From Pavlovales sp. CCMP2436 (lineage: Eukaryota; Haptophyta; Pavlovophyceae; Pavlovales): a DNA stretch of 26,009 nt. The notes under the pieces are model-generated. The model did not search any database. It worked only from the letters and a program-made list of their open reading frames with translations, and was not told the DNA's origin. The DNA lies in NCBI GenBank assembly GCA_026770615.1, contig MU631763.1, positions 42,054 through 68,062 of the forward strand. The letters run 5' to 3'. The position numbers and the translations under genes were made by a program. Shown here in pieces: positions 1-8,296 of this stretch; position 1 is the first letter of the stretch, and each line of letters opens with the position of its first letter.

Positions 1-21
1 CCCCCCCCCCCCCCCCCCCCC
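1..21. repeat. Poly-C tract at window start
   Basis: Twenty-one consecutive C bases open the window, and a C9 tract closes it at 26001-26009. This could be a real simple repeat or a contig-end artefact; the sequence alone cannot decide. Confidence 0.8.
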
Positions 22-113
22 GGGATGTTGGCCTGCGCCCACAGTGCTCACGGCTGGCTGCTCAAGAACACGTACTTGCTCACAAACCTGTTCACCAAAA
101 CCTGTTCACAACG

Positions 114-159
114 AGCTGGAGGAGGTTCTCCAGCTCGTTGCGGAGAACCTCCTCCAGCT
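114..159. repeat. Perfect 17-bp stem-loop
   Basis: AGCTGGAGGAGGTTCTC at 114-130 is exactly reverse-complemented at 143-159, leaving a 12-base loop at 131-142. It lies upstream of the recognisable part of the RT-type reading frame. The function is unknown; it could be an RNA hairpin or a local inverted duplication. Confidence 0.7.
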
Positions 160-214
160 GAAGATGCTGCTGATCTTGCCCTCAATCCTACTCTGGTAGC
201 AGCCCGCGGCCCGT

Positions 215-661
215 GGTGGCCCCCAAGGACGACTGGCTACCGCCAGGTTGCTTGCCTCCCGCTTCGAGCGATGGGGTCGGGGAGACTTCGGCAGCCTCGT
301 CGCCGACTGGGCTAGGAATTGTGCACAGGAGGCACAGCAGCGCAACACCAGGCGTACTCGTCCGGCCTACCCCGAGCGAGACATCAAGGCAGCCGTCGCC
401 CTCCTCGCCAAGGGCAAGTTGTCTGACGCTGCAAAGCTGCTCCAGAGCCACGGCCTTGCAGACATCGCGGACCCAGTCGTGCTCCAGCAGATGCTCACCA
501 AGCACCCGCACAGGGGGACGGCCGTGCAACCGGTTATCACGGGCCTCGCCGACACCGACCGGCTCGTCAACTACTTAGGGGGCGTGGGGACAAGTTTCGG
601 CCTGCGGCTGCCACGAGAAGATTGCGAGATTCCCTACGGGGCAACAAAGGATTATCTCGTT
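215..661 (+). pseudogene. Reverse-transcriptase-type retroelement ORF, N-terminal part (split by the viral insertion)
   Basis: The open frame runs through the codons at 248+3n and is open upstream of 248, so the true start is probably further left. The product shows the arginine-rich FERWGRGDF segment, then KAAVALLAKGKLSDAAKLL...GLAD and a LTKHPHR segment. This layout is typical of the region upstream of the RT domain in a family of LINE-like ORFs in algae and plants. The frame reaches CTC GTT (Leu-Val) at 656-661 and then runs into the inverted repeat of the virus. The matching downstream part begins with the same two codons at 15429. The element was therefore probably an ordinary retroelement ORF before insertion. 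The family assignment is from memory of motif layout. Confidence 0.6.
656..661. repeat. Left target-site duplication of the integrated virus (CTCGTT)
   Basis: The six bases CTCGTT occur just outside the left terminal inverted repeat and again just outside the right one at 15429-15434. Both copies fall in the same codon phase (Leu-Val) of the interrupted RT-type frame. Five or six bases is the usual duplication of Polinton/Maverick-type integrases. Five unpaired bases (662-666) lie between this copy and the first base that matches the other repeat. Confidence 0.75.
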
Positions 662-666
662 ATTCG

Positions 667-1355
667 TGTTTGTGCACATCTGATTTAAGTTTGTGCGTGT
701 TCTTGCAAAGTCCTGCATGAGGTTCGATATCGGTTTTTTTGGTTTAATTGTTTTTCAAAAAAAATTATGGATCGCCCTAATTGTCTTTGTGGCGCGTGGT
801 GGAGCATGGTGGAGCATAGTAGAGCTGGGGGGAGCACGGTAGAGCTCGGGTGAAGCATGGTGGCGCACACCGGCCTTAGCGAGCAGAGGGGGGACAGTTA
901 ATTTTTTGGTTGGATCGTGGGTGGAGCATGGTATAGTTGGGGGAGCACGGTGGATCGCTAGGGCCCAGAGAAGGGGGGGAGGGGGGTTGGTGGACCGTTT
1001 GTGGACCGTTGGACCGTGGACCGTGGACCGTTGTGAACCGTTGTGGACCGTGGACCCTGGACCGTGGTGGTGGCGTCGTGGACCGTGGGGAAATTAATTA
1101 GTGTCCTGGGGGGATTTGCGGCAGGATTTGCGGTGAAATTTGCGGGCTTAGATCGGAGTTAAAGGATCTAGGGCGGCTGTGGCTAATTGGCGGCCTCTGC
1201 GGCTGTGGCGGCTAATCGGCGGACTCGGAGGTGGATGGTGACTAATCGGCGGCCTCGGCGGACTCGGCGGTGGATGGTGGCTAATCGGCGGCTAATCGGC
1301 GGTCTCGGCGGTAGATGGTGGCTAATCGGCGGACTCGACTCGGAATTGGCGGCCT
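667..1355 (+). repeat. Left terminal inverted repeat of the PLV
   Basis: From TGTTTGTGCACATCTGATTT at 667 inward, the sequence matches the reverse complement of 15426 leftward, with indels. It holds several short tandem arrays: GGAGCAtGGTGG-like units (about 795-960), GGACCGT units (about 990-1090) and GGCGGCTAATCGGCGG-like units (about 1190-1350). The unit numbers differ from the right copy; for example, the left has about 28 extra bases around 805-850. Short unrelated ORFs across it are artefacts of the repeats. Confidence 0.85.
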
Positions 1356-1387
1356 TGGGGGAGTCTGGTCTAGATATTGGAAGTCTC

Positions 1388-1440
1388 AAAAATGCTCGGT
1401 CAGCGTTTTCCTCGATCAGCGTTTAATGGTCAGCGTTTTT
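1388..1440 (+). promoter_or_regulatory. AAAAATGCTCGGT motif followed by three TCAGCGTTT repeats
   Basis: AAAAATGCTCGGT at 1388-1400 sits just inside the left inverted repeat. It is followed by TCAGCGTTT copies beginning at 1400, 1416 and 1430. Closely similar AAAATGCTCGGT strings occur at 2121-2135 and 11990-12001 in the same element. The position, 30-80 bases before the first gene, would suit a promoter element or replication iterons. It could equally be the start of a very short peptide. No known motif is matched. Confidence 0.3.
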
Positions 1441-1470
1441 TATCTCTACCATGTATATAGATCATCAATC

Positions 1471-1707
1471 ATGCTCAAATTTCCTCGTCGCCACGTAATG
1501 CACTGCAAACTGCGAATCGGATGCGAGGAGTCAAATGACCCTGACGACCTCTCGTACACGTGCGCCGGCTGCAGCGAGACTCGCTGCAAGAACCAAATGA
1601 ACCATAGACTTCAGAAAACCGGATATGTCACGATCACCTCGCTTTGCAACGCATGCTATCGCGAGCAAGTCCGGATCCGTACAGCCCGCCTAAAAATTTC
1701 TCGGTAG
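1471..1707 (+). CDS. Small Cys-rich, putative zinc-binding protein
   Basis: This frame encodes 78 aa from ATG at 1471 to TAG at 1705-1707. An upstream in-frame extension to 1315 reads into inverted-repeat sequence and is unlikely to be coding. The product contains Cys-Lys-Leu-Arg-Ile-Gly-Cys, then Cys-x2-Cys-x5-Cys (CAGCSETRC) and a final Cys-x2-Cys (CNACYREQ), with a basic tail. That pattern suggests a treble-clef or zinc-ribbon fold that may bind nucleic acid. I do not recognise a specific family. It is the first gene inside the left inverted repeat and one of the few viral frames without a lesion. A miniature transposon begins eight bases after the stop. Confidence 0.6.
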   Translation: MLKFPRRHVMHCKLRIGCEESNDPDDLSYTCAGCSETRCKNQMNHRLQKTGYVTITSLCNACYREQVRIRTARLKISR

Positions 1708-1714
1708 CTTAATA

Positions 1715-1881
1715 CAGGGGATCGCGGGCAATAGGAAACCGTCGTGTTAAGAAACTGAGCCTCGTTTTTTTGCCCTTCAATAGTAATTTTAACCAAAGTT
1801 TAACCATTGTTTGTATGTAATCAGCTAAGAAACTCAGCCTCAGCCTCGAAATCCGCCGTTATTATTGCCCGCGATCCCCTG
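1715..1881. mobile_element. Mariner-like miniature inverted-repeat element, copy 1
   Basis: The element starts CAGGGGATCGCGGGCAATA and ends with the reverse complement of it, flanked on both sides by TA (1713-1714 and 1882-1883). A second copy with the same ends and related interior is at 10975-11140. TA target duplication and perfect terminal repeats of about 19 bases are typical of non-autonomous Tc1/mariner-type elements. At 167 bases it encodes nothing, so it would need a transposase in trans. It lies between the zinc-binding gene and the tandem repeat and breaks no gene. Confidence 0.85.
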
Positions 1882-1936
1882 TATCGAGATAGAGGAGGCT
1901 TTGGTCCTCATCGACATGGCTTATATTTAGACTTGG

Positions 1937-2120
1937 CCCGAGATCCCGAGATCCCCCGATTCCGAGATCCCGAGATCCCTCGATTCCGAGATCCCGAGAT
2001 CCCCCGATTCCGAGATCCAGAGATCCCCGCCCCGATTCCGAGATCCCGAGATCCCCCAATTCCGAGATTCAGAGATCCCCCGATTCCGAGATCCCGAGAT
2101 CCCCCGATTCCGAGATCCCC
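1937..2120. repeat. Tandem repeat of GAGATCCC/GATTCCGA units
   Basis: About 180 bases are built from GATTCCGAGATCCCGAGATC-type units of roughly 23-24 bases, repeated about seven times with single-base changes and partial units. Frames on both strands stay open (Arg-Asp-Pro-Glu-Ile-Pro repeats on plus), but this follows from the repeat and is not evidence of a protein. The array lies directly upstream of the second AAAATGCTCGGT motif and the long replication-type genes. Confidence 0.8.
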
Positions 2121-2126
2121 AAAAAA

Positions 2127-2300
2127 ATGCTCGGTCGCGTTTATCCAGGAAAATTAAAATCTCACGTAAGGGTATACCAATCCCCGATGGACTACTCTCG
2201 CGTCAGTATTTCTCGTATTAACCTGGCAGCCCAAGCAACCACCGCGGTCACCGCAGTCACCCCCAAGCAACCGCACGGTCCGCACGGTCCGCCGCCGCCA
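2127..2300 (+). CDS. Possible short leader peptide or broken 5' end of the next gene
   Basis: ATG at 2127 opens a frame starting Met-Leu-Gly-Arg-Val-Tyr. It gives about 60 aa, then Pro/His-rich residues, before overlapping the 2302 frame in another phase. The ATG is part of the recurring AAAATGCTCGGT string, so it may be regulatory DNA instead. If it is coding, a frameshift near 2290-2310 would join it to the 337-aa protein. I recognise no domain. Confidence 0.25.
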
Positions 2301-2301
2301 A

Positions 2302-3315
2302 GTGCCCCGCATGCGCCCCGGTATGATGACATTGCCCGCACGACTCGAAATGATATTCGATATGTACATGGATGTGCACGGAACTTATCCCCCCAAGGTC
2401 GATGGCAGCAACAAGTTTGTGGACCCCGGTCCGCCCCCCAAGATACGCATGCTGCCAGCGACCATGTCGGCCTTTGACAACCTGTACAATAAAATGCTGG
2501 TCGATGGCCGCCGCCAGGAAAAATTGATGGCCGACAAAGAGATGATTTGGCAGTACTCGCGCAATCTCCATGACCGCGGTCGAAACCGCATTTGGGAGAC
2601 AAACACCGACCCCCTATTTATCAAAGATAAGAGTATCAACGTAGACCACATTGGCCTTATTCATTGGCTCACAAAAAGTTCAACTATCATATGGGAAAGG
2701 TCCATAAGGAAAGACGTGCATCGCCCCACGCTTGACAAGGGCATAAAATACTTTATAGAGATTTTCCAGGCTGAGCTTGGAGATCATGGTGGCCGATGGA
2801 TGGCTAACGAACAACTTGGTGGCTTTTACAGGAGCGTCACTGTCGTCGTGAACAGGCCTAGTGATCTAGAGAACATCGTGGATTTACGGTACACTGATGA
2901 AGAAGCAGTAGCGGCTGAACTTTCTCGTGATACGTCCATAGAAAACCAGATCCGAAAAGAAGAAGGTAGATCGGTGGGGGACTCTAGCAAAACCGCAGCC
3001 TCGTTTTTAGCTCTAGTCTTCCGATTCACCGAGGTCACTGAGATAAACGGAGTAGGGCCGGATTCTACAAACCTGCAAGAAATTGGCCAAATGTACATTA
3101 ACACGAGCCCCGACATCAACTGCGTGGTCAAGATTATTCACTCTCGGTTCAGAACTCGGCTCGATGAGATCGCAACCGAGCTAGAGGTTCTCCCGGCTGG
3201 CACAAACGGTCGGAACAAGGTGGGTGTAACTCGCGACGTGGAATCCTACGAAGAAGCTGAACGAGCAGCGTCGCAACCTCGAGAAGCGCTTGGAATTAAT
3301 AAACACTGTGAATGA
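2302..3315 (+). CDS. Unrecognised 337-aa viral protein
   Basis: An uninterrupted 337-aa frame runs from ATG 2302 to TGA 3313-3315. The first convincing residues are around the third ATG (Met-Ile-Phe-Asp-Met-Tyr-Met). The composition is mixed and soluble, with no transmembrane segment. The centre (about residues 90-180) is rich in Trp and charged residues, and the C-terminus is Glu/Arg-rich and possibly helical. No integrase D,D-35-E, nuclease or polymerase motif was found. The stop overlaps the next start in an ATGA arrangement (ATG 3312), so the two may be co-expressed or may once have been a single long ORF. The position next to the helicase suggests a replication role, which is only inference. 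Confidence 0.6.
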   Translation: MPRMRPGMMTLPARLEMIFDMYMDVHGTYPPKVDGSNKFVDPGPPPKIRMLPATMSAFDNLYNKMLVDGRRQEKLMADKEMIWQYSRNLHDRGRNRIWETNTDPLFIKDKSINVDHIGLIHWLTKSSTIIWERSIRKDVHRPTLDKGIKYFIEIFQAELGDHGGRWMANEQLGGFYRSVTVVVNRPSDLENIVDLRYTDEEAVAAELSRDTSIENQIRKEEGRSVGDSSKTAASFLALVFRFTEVTEINGVGPDSTNLQEIGQMYINTSPDINCVVKIIHSRFRTRLDEIATELEVLPAGTNGRNKVGVTRDVESYEEAERAASQPREALGINKHCE

Positions 3316-4599
3316 AAAAAAATGGCCGCGGGCGGTCTAGTCAATTTGACGACGCCACGCTTTTGGAACTAGTGATTGCCTCGGGCGTTGCGTACATCGA
3401 ATTCACGAGCCCTCTTCAGCGCGGCCGCGAGGTGTACTGGCGATGCGACCACCCCAAGCGCTCCCAAGCTACCGAGCACGGTGTCTCACGAGTCGGCATA
3501 ACCGCCTTCCTGGTCACCCCAATCCACGTCGAGCAGGCGTTCAAGGACGGAAGAACTACGTGGTTACATCTGAAGCGACCATCAAGCTAACCGAGCTCGA
3601 GATGAAGGCCCGCCTAGAGGAGCTGACCGAGTCTGGCGAGATGTGCATTGTGACTCCATCGAATTCCTCTCCTCACGGACAGATGATTCGGACGCTCAAC
3701 GGCTTCATGTACCGCTTGCATACGGTTTACAACGAATGGTCTGACAAGTTTTGGAAGCCGCAGATCGACCTGGTTCGCCTCAACTCTGACCACTACGGCC
3801 TAGCCACAATTGCGATTGTTCTCGCGTCACCACAGCTCACAGGTCGTGCCCGGTTTGAGCCCTACGAAAGCATGGCGGCCGAGTACGCGACGAAGGACAA
3901 GTGCAAAATACAGCACCCGGACATCCTGAACATCGATCAATCGTTGGCCTACACCAGGCACAATTGCGAGTCAGTTCACGCCTACATGGGGACTCCCGGC
4001 AAGACTTGCGGGAAGATGAGCGAAGGATTCCTCATCAAAAGCCGCGCCGAAATGCTCGATATGCTCGGATAGTCTGGCATAGAAGGCCTACTCGTGATCG
4101 ACCAAGCCAGTGTTGACTTCTCCCAAGTGTCCGCGCACACAATCGTGGAGCACCTGCTGCTGCTGGACGATCAGCTAGACGTCTCGCAAGTCACCGCCAA
4201 AAAATATGGACACGATGGCACGCCTGTACACCACCGAGATAGCAGCACGCGTCGATGAAGTGACCCTGGAGAAGCTCGGACCAGTACCACCGCGAGTAAT
4301 GACCTTCATGGAGGCACGATTCTGGATAGCGTGTGGGGTGTGCTTTGACGGGCTGGTTGCGCTCGTGAGCTACGATCTGGTAAACATCGAATTCACGGAG
4401 GAGTCACACGGGAAAGATAAAAAGGGGGGTCTGAAGCACTACGCAAAATGCATCGGCCTTGGCATGCACGTCTGCATGCGCAACAAGATCCACATCAGAG
4501 GCTCCAAGCTGACAGCCGAGCAGTTCTGGCTCATGGCGAACGCCGACCCCCGCCTGCAGAATGGACAGGGGCTCACTCAAGCACACGTCGACATTGCAC

Positions 4600-4695
4600 C
4601 GGGAGCAGACGCTGGAGCAGACGCTGGAGCAGACGATGGAGTGGACGCGAACGGGAAAACGCCCCTGCCCCAGCCCCAGCCCCAGCCCCAGCAAG
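4600..4695 (+). repeat. Short coding repeats (GGAGCAGACGCT and CCCCAGCC units)
   Basis: GGAGCAGACGCT-like units (Gly-Ala-Asp-Ala, about three copies from 4601) are followed by CCCCAG repeats (Pro-Gln, from about 4667). They encode a low-complexity linker between the unrecognised N-terminal region and the helicase region. Other frames across them are artefacts. Confidence 0.65.
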
Positions 4696-5657
4696 CAAGA
4701 AAGGTCTCAAATGTCAAGATCCGCACAATTGGCGCGCACACAATCGAGATCGAGTTCCCCGTTAAAAACATCAGCACATACGCTCAGGTAAGCGCTCATG
4801 TGGTAGCAGTCGCGCGCATTCAAATGTGCCTGCAGGTCTTCCTGGCTACGTGCCCCATCGAGCTTGTGGCAGACGGTGTGTGCGCCATGCGCGACCACAG
4901 CCTACACTACTCGCGCCTCATGCTCCCACACGTCCTAATCAAGGACGAAGGCGTCATGCCGCTCATGGCACCATCCCCCACGCTCAACGCGATCTGCAGC
5001 GGCCGCGAAGCCTTTGAAAAAATGCCAATTGCCAAGTAGTGGGGGTCACGTCTGTTCTTTGTCGGAGACTACCACGAGAACACTGGAACTCCGATGCAAA
5101 TTGGGCCGATAGATTCGGCTTCGATGAACATAGAGAATGGCCAGATACCACGTAGATGGAGTTAAGCGCTCTAGTAACCTGGTTCTGCACAAAATGTTTG
5201 AAGACTTGCGTGAGGTCATCGAAAAAACCGTGGGCGGGTTCTACTGTGGCGACAAGTATGGGACCTCTGGGGCTAGGGGGTCGATGGACTCGATCGTGCT
5301 AGCACGCAACATCATCACTGCGGCAATCGATCCGGATCACGTATACGATAATTACAAGGCCTGCAACAAGTTTTGCAACGAGTCCAAAGACGTTGTCCTG
5401 GCAGCCACACGCATATGCACACACTGCCGGCAGGGTCTTGTAGAAAATTGCAGGTGCAATACAGCCGAGTGCTTAGGCGATATCAACTTTGCAACCGTAT
5501 CTGACAAAGATGCATACATTGCAAAACACCGTGATGATACGGGAGTAGTGAATATCACGCCAGAAAACCAATATTTCAGCATTTCCTTTGGCTACGCACG
5601 CGAAATCGACCCAGACTCAAATGGAAACGTGACGTGGCGCTCAATCAATCCGATCCC

Positions 5658-5812
5658 CCGGCTCTTAGAAAAGGCGTAACGTACGGGGATTATCCGCGGT
5701 ATCCGTGGGGCCCCGTGGGCCCCCGGGCTATGTGACAAATTAGTTATATGTTAGTCACATAGGCGCCTCCGGCGGGGCCCCCGGGGGCCCTGCGGGGCTT
5801 TCTAAGAGCCGG
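5658..5812. mobile_element. 155-bp inverted-repeat miniature transposon inside the helicase gene
   Basis: The ends are 14-base perfect inverted repeats (CCGGCTCTTAGAAA at 5658-5671, its reverse complement at 5799-5812). They are flanked by an 8-base direct duplication CCGATCCC at 5650-5657 and 5813-5820. The interior is very GC-rich with GGGGCCCC-type blocks and a central palindrome: CTATGTGAC at 5728-5736 pairs with GTCACATAG at 5754-5762. The 8-base duplication fits hAT-like elements, but the ends do not match a family I can name. On the left, the coding frame meets the duplication as CCG ATC CC; on the right it resumes as CCG ATC CCC in the phase that leads to the helicase motif V. Loss of the element plus one duplication would keep the frame. 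Confidence 0.85.
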
Positions 5813-6226
5813 CCGATCCCCGGCACCTCTCTCCTGAACGGAACACGCTTCATTGCAGATTGTGAGAAACCAACGTTCGAAGGGGTGGACCTGACCTCGC
5901 AAATCGGAAAAAACATCACAAAATCTCCTACGAGCACCGTGCACGCCTACCAGGGGATATTGTTCAAGGGCGAAAAACTGATAATAGATTTTTTCCGCGT
6001 GTGGTGTGTGAGAATGCTTTACGTGTCTGTTAGTCGACTGAGGCACCTTGAGCAAATACGCACAGTGGATTGCAAGACTGATCCATCGTACCACGGCGAG
6101 GGAGATATACACCGGCGCATGAAGGCTACATTCGCGACTACCTTGCTTCAGATGGACAACCCAGGTGTATTTACGTTTATCGAGGAGTACCCGGTTGGCG
6201 ATGGGCGCTATATAGCGGATTAGGCA

Positions 6227-6595
6227 ATGTTCAAGGGCGAGGTACTCGATACGCTGATAGAGTGTGTGGTCACTTTCCCTCCATCTCAAGAAAAAATTGA
6301 TTCTTACGAGAAAGAACTCGGAATTTATTTGATAATATTAAATGAAGACGATGCTGTAAATTTTGGTTCTAAGAAGCCTCCTCCGACAAGCGAGCCTCCA
6401 GTAGAGAGGGCCAAGTATGTCAAGCCGCAGCTGAATCCATGGGTGCCTCATGTGCCTAAGGTTTGGGGGGGAGCAAGGCCATACACCGATATTAAGACAA
6501 AGACCAAGACCGAATTCGAGCCAGAATTTGAAGGCAATATGAACGATGGTGATGAGGACGATGATGCCTTGATGGCTTCGGTCTGGAATAAATAA
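6227..6595 (+). CDS. Unrecognised acidic 122-aa viral protein
   Basis: An intact frame runs from ATG 6227 to TAA 6593-6595, starting one base after the helicase frame ends. The N-terminal half is of ordinary composition (VLDTLIECVVTFPPSQEKI). The middle is Pro-rich with a WVPHVPKVWGG segment, and the C-terminus is strongly acidic (DDGDEDDDALM) before a Trp. Acidic tails are common in DNA-mimic, single-strand-binding or scaffold proteins, but no family is recognised. Tight spacing suggests expression with the helicase gene. Confidence 0.5.
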   Translation: MFKGEVLDTLIECVVTFPPSQEKIDSYEKELGIYLIILNEDDAVNFGSKKPPPTSEPPVERAKYVKPQLNPWVPHVPKVWGGARPYTDIKTKTKTEFEPEFEGNMNDGDEDDDALMASVWNK

Positions 6596-6726
6596 AGAAA
6601 TAAAGAAATAAAGAAAAATGTTGACGCTGAGGTTGTCTAAGGTGGTCTAAGGTGGTCTAAGGTGAGATATGAAGGATGCGTGATGGATGTGTGATGGATG
6701 CGTGATGGATGCGTGATGGATGCGTT
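6590..6726. repeat. Three short tandem arrays in an intergenic spacer
   Basis: AAATAAAG units occur at about 6592-6617, GGTGGTCTAA-type units (three) at about 6638-6664, and GATGCGTGATG-type units (about five) at about 6671-6725. They separate the acidic protein gene from the next small gene. No clear promoter or terminator is visible. Confidence 0.7.
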
Positions 6727-6762
6727 TATCAAGATAGAATAAAAATCTGAGTAAGTCTCATA

Positions 6763-7130
6763 ATGGCTGCGTGTGACCTCAAGTTTGAAATATACCTCAA
6801 TGAAAACTCGATCGGTGCTCGTATAAGTGAACGAAACGATCTGAACGGCGAATACAACTTGGCAGTCTGAGGTGGATAAATCAGCACATGGTCACCGGTT
6901 GCCTTGTGGACAGTAAGAACAACACATTTATGGAGCGGATTTATAACAAAGCTAATTCAAAAAACATATTTGTCCACCTAGTTGACGACAATAGTATAAT
7001 TGAGGCTCACCGTACTCCAGTTTTATTGAAGCGGTTTATTCAAGACAGGCAGATTGAGCATAAAAAAAGGGGGTACAGGTACAACGATGGACCGCCAGAG
7101 CTTTCCAACCACTACACCACAAATTCTTGA
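6763..7130 (+). pseudogene. Unrecognised small viral protein, one frameshift
   Basis: ATG 6763 starts a 35-codon frame (MAACDLKFEIYLNENSIG) ending at a TGA near 6868. A second frame then continues with MVTGCLVDSKNNTFMERIY to TAA 7128-7130. The composition stays protein-like across the junction, so a single indel near 6860-6885 is the simplest reading, giving about 120 aa. The middle has a plausible beta-strand pattern (IFVHLVDDNSIIEAH). No family is recognised. The end overlaps the next gene's start near 7087. Confidence 0.4.
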
Positions 7131-7700
7131 AACTGAACTAATCATGCTCACAAAAACTATCCAAGAAAGCCATTTGAAATGGCCCGCTACGATTAAATTG
7201 ATAAACGTGAAGCGGCTCACAAATAAATGCATAGTTGGCCAATTTGCACACGACAAGAATCTGAGACTCCGAGTAAACCCATGCTTTGCAACTGTATCTA
7301 CACGCGGCATGTTGTGTGCGTCCACCGATAAGATCCTGATCACAGCAAGACTAGTTCTATTTCCCCTGGTTGAATTTTCGAACAGGATGATGAAGTTACT
7401 GCTGTCTGTTTTGATCATAATTTTTTTATTCGAAAAAAAACACTGGGTAGATGTACAGCGATGAAGTGCGAGACATATGAGTGTCTGAAACGAGAAAAAA
7501 AGCACTTGCGTAAACTCAGTGACAAGCACAACGACGACCATGGTGAAATGTTGATCGAGTCTGATCCTCCAGGGCTGCTCGATAGTGTAGTGGTGCCCTG
7601 GCCGGTCAATGTCGATCGATTCACGTTCATATACCCCTCTCGTAAATCAAGCATCTCATTCACCGAATATGGCGAAAATCGTGAGCATGAAGACTTCTAA
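7087..7700 (+). pseudogene. Unrecognised viral protein of about 200 aa, one frameshift
   Basis: ATG 7087 (MDRQSFPTTTPQ) opens a frame that stays protein-like to about 7375. It then drifts into a hydrophobic artefact ending at 7464. From about 7377, another frame reads EQDDEVTAVCFDHNFF and continues through MKCETYECLKREKKHL to TAA 7698-7700. One indel near 7370-7380 joins them. The C-terminal part is Lys/Glu-rich. No motif is recognised. The 3' end overlaps the 3' end of the lipase gene on the other strand (7660), a convergent arrangement that marks the switch between transcription blocks. Confidence 0.4.
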
Positions 7701-8280
7701 TTATCATTCCGATTGGGGCTCTGACGGGCAGTGGAACCGCGTGTGGAATAATTGCCGCCTGCGTCTGGGGCTCAACCTGCTCGCGCAATCCACCACGGGA
7801 CAATGCAGACACCGGGTCGCCTCTAGCACGAATATCCAACTCATTTGGGTTTGTCTGATCGCCCAGATTGCGCACACCGACCGCTTTATCTACCGTCAAA
7901 ATCAGACCCTTTGCTCCCGAGTACTGTGCAAGATTCCCACCAAGACTGTGGCCTATCGCGTGCGCCGGTCCGTACTTGGCCTGCACCTTCTCCGTGAGTG
8001 CCTTCGATTGTTGATGGCGAGGACCGAATATGCCCAACCCAAGACTCAGATCCTCGGCCCAATCGGCAGCATTCACGCTTCCTCTAAATACAACTACAGC
8101 ACCTGTCTGCACGCTAAAGAATACTTTTGCCTCATTTGTGCCTCAATTTCAGGTCCATCGAGTAACGAGTTTGCCCATCTCGTATCCTACCGCGTAGAGT
8201 GGTGCGTACGATGCGCGCAGAAAGGCTGGTAGATCACGACTTAAAATCTTAGAAACTGAACCGAAATCTTGCGGTGCCAT
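7660..8280 (-). pseudogene. Viral lipase (class 3 type), two in-frame TGA codons
   Basis: Reading leftward, a good start is ATG at 8280 (MAPQDFGSVSKILSRDLPAF...RASY). The frame meets TGA at 8149-8151 and 8143-8145, then continues in the same frame with VVVFRGS...DWAEDL, the nucleophile elbow AIGHSLGGNLAQYSG (GxSxG, catalytic Ser), and DIRARGDPVSAL (candidate Asp). Near the C-terminus, SLHAHDF offers a candidate His. This matches the PLV/giant-virus lipase pattern, including the N-terminal LPAFLRASY segment. Such enzymes are thought to hydrolyse host lipids during entry or release, but the substrate is not known. At about 205 codons it is near full length, so only the two stops break it. It starts 16 bases after the GIY-YIG-like gene ends, consistent with co-transcription. 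Confidence 0.75.
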
Positions 8281-8296
8281 TTTTTTTTGTTTATGT

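Larger units (their letters stand above)
3312..6223 (+). pseudogene. Large replication-type protein with C-terminal superfamily 1 helicase, broken
   Basis: Collinear pieces in changing frames appear to be one gene of roughly 900 codons. Pieces: 3312 to about 3553; about 3554-4072 ending in TAG; open sequence 4073-4200; 4206-5039 ending in TAG; 5040 to about 5130; 5137-5657; 5813-6223. Helicase signs: HVLIKDEG near 4935 resembles a DExx box (motif II). LFFVGDYHENTG just after the 5037 TAG resembles motif III (GDxxQ-type, with the Gln not conserved). DVVLAATR near 5390 is followed by a Cys-x2-Cys-x6-Cys-x-Cys cluster. TVHAYQG (motif V) near 5938 and LYVSVSR (motif VI) near 6020 resemble Pif1/UvrD-type C-terminal domains. 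No Walker A (GxGKT) lies before the DExx box, where only about 20 residues separate ADGVCAM from it, so a segment seems deleted. A 155-base transposon splits the gene at 5658. The N-terminal 450 codons are not recognised; a primase or polymerase is possible. A Gln/Pro tract and Gly-Ala-Asp repeat lie near 4600-4690. Confidence 0.65.

Noticed and set aside
1807..2157. Arg-Asp-Pro-Glu-Ile-Pro repeat protein
   Set aside because: The frame is open only because the tandem repeat has no stops. It starts inside a miniature transposon.
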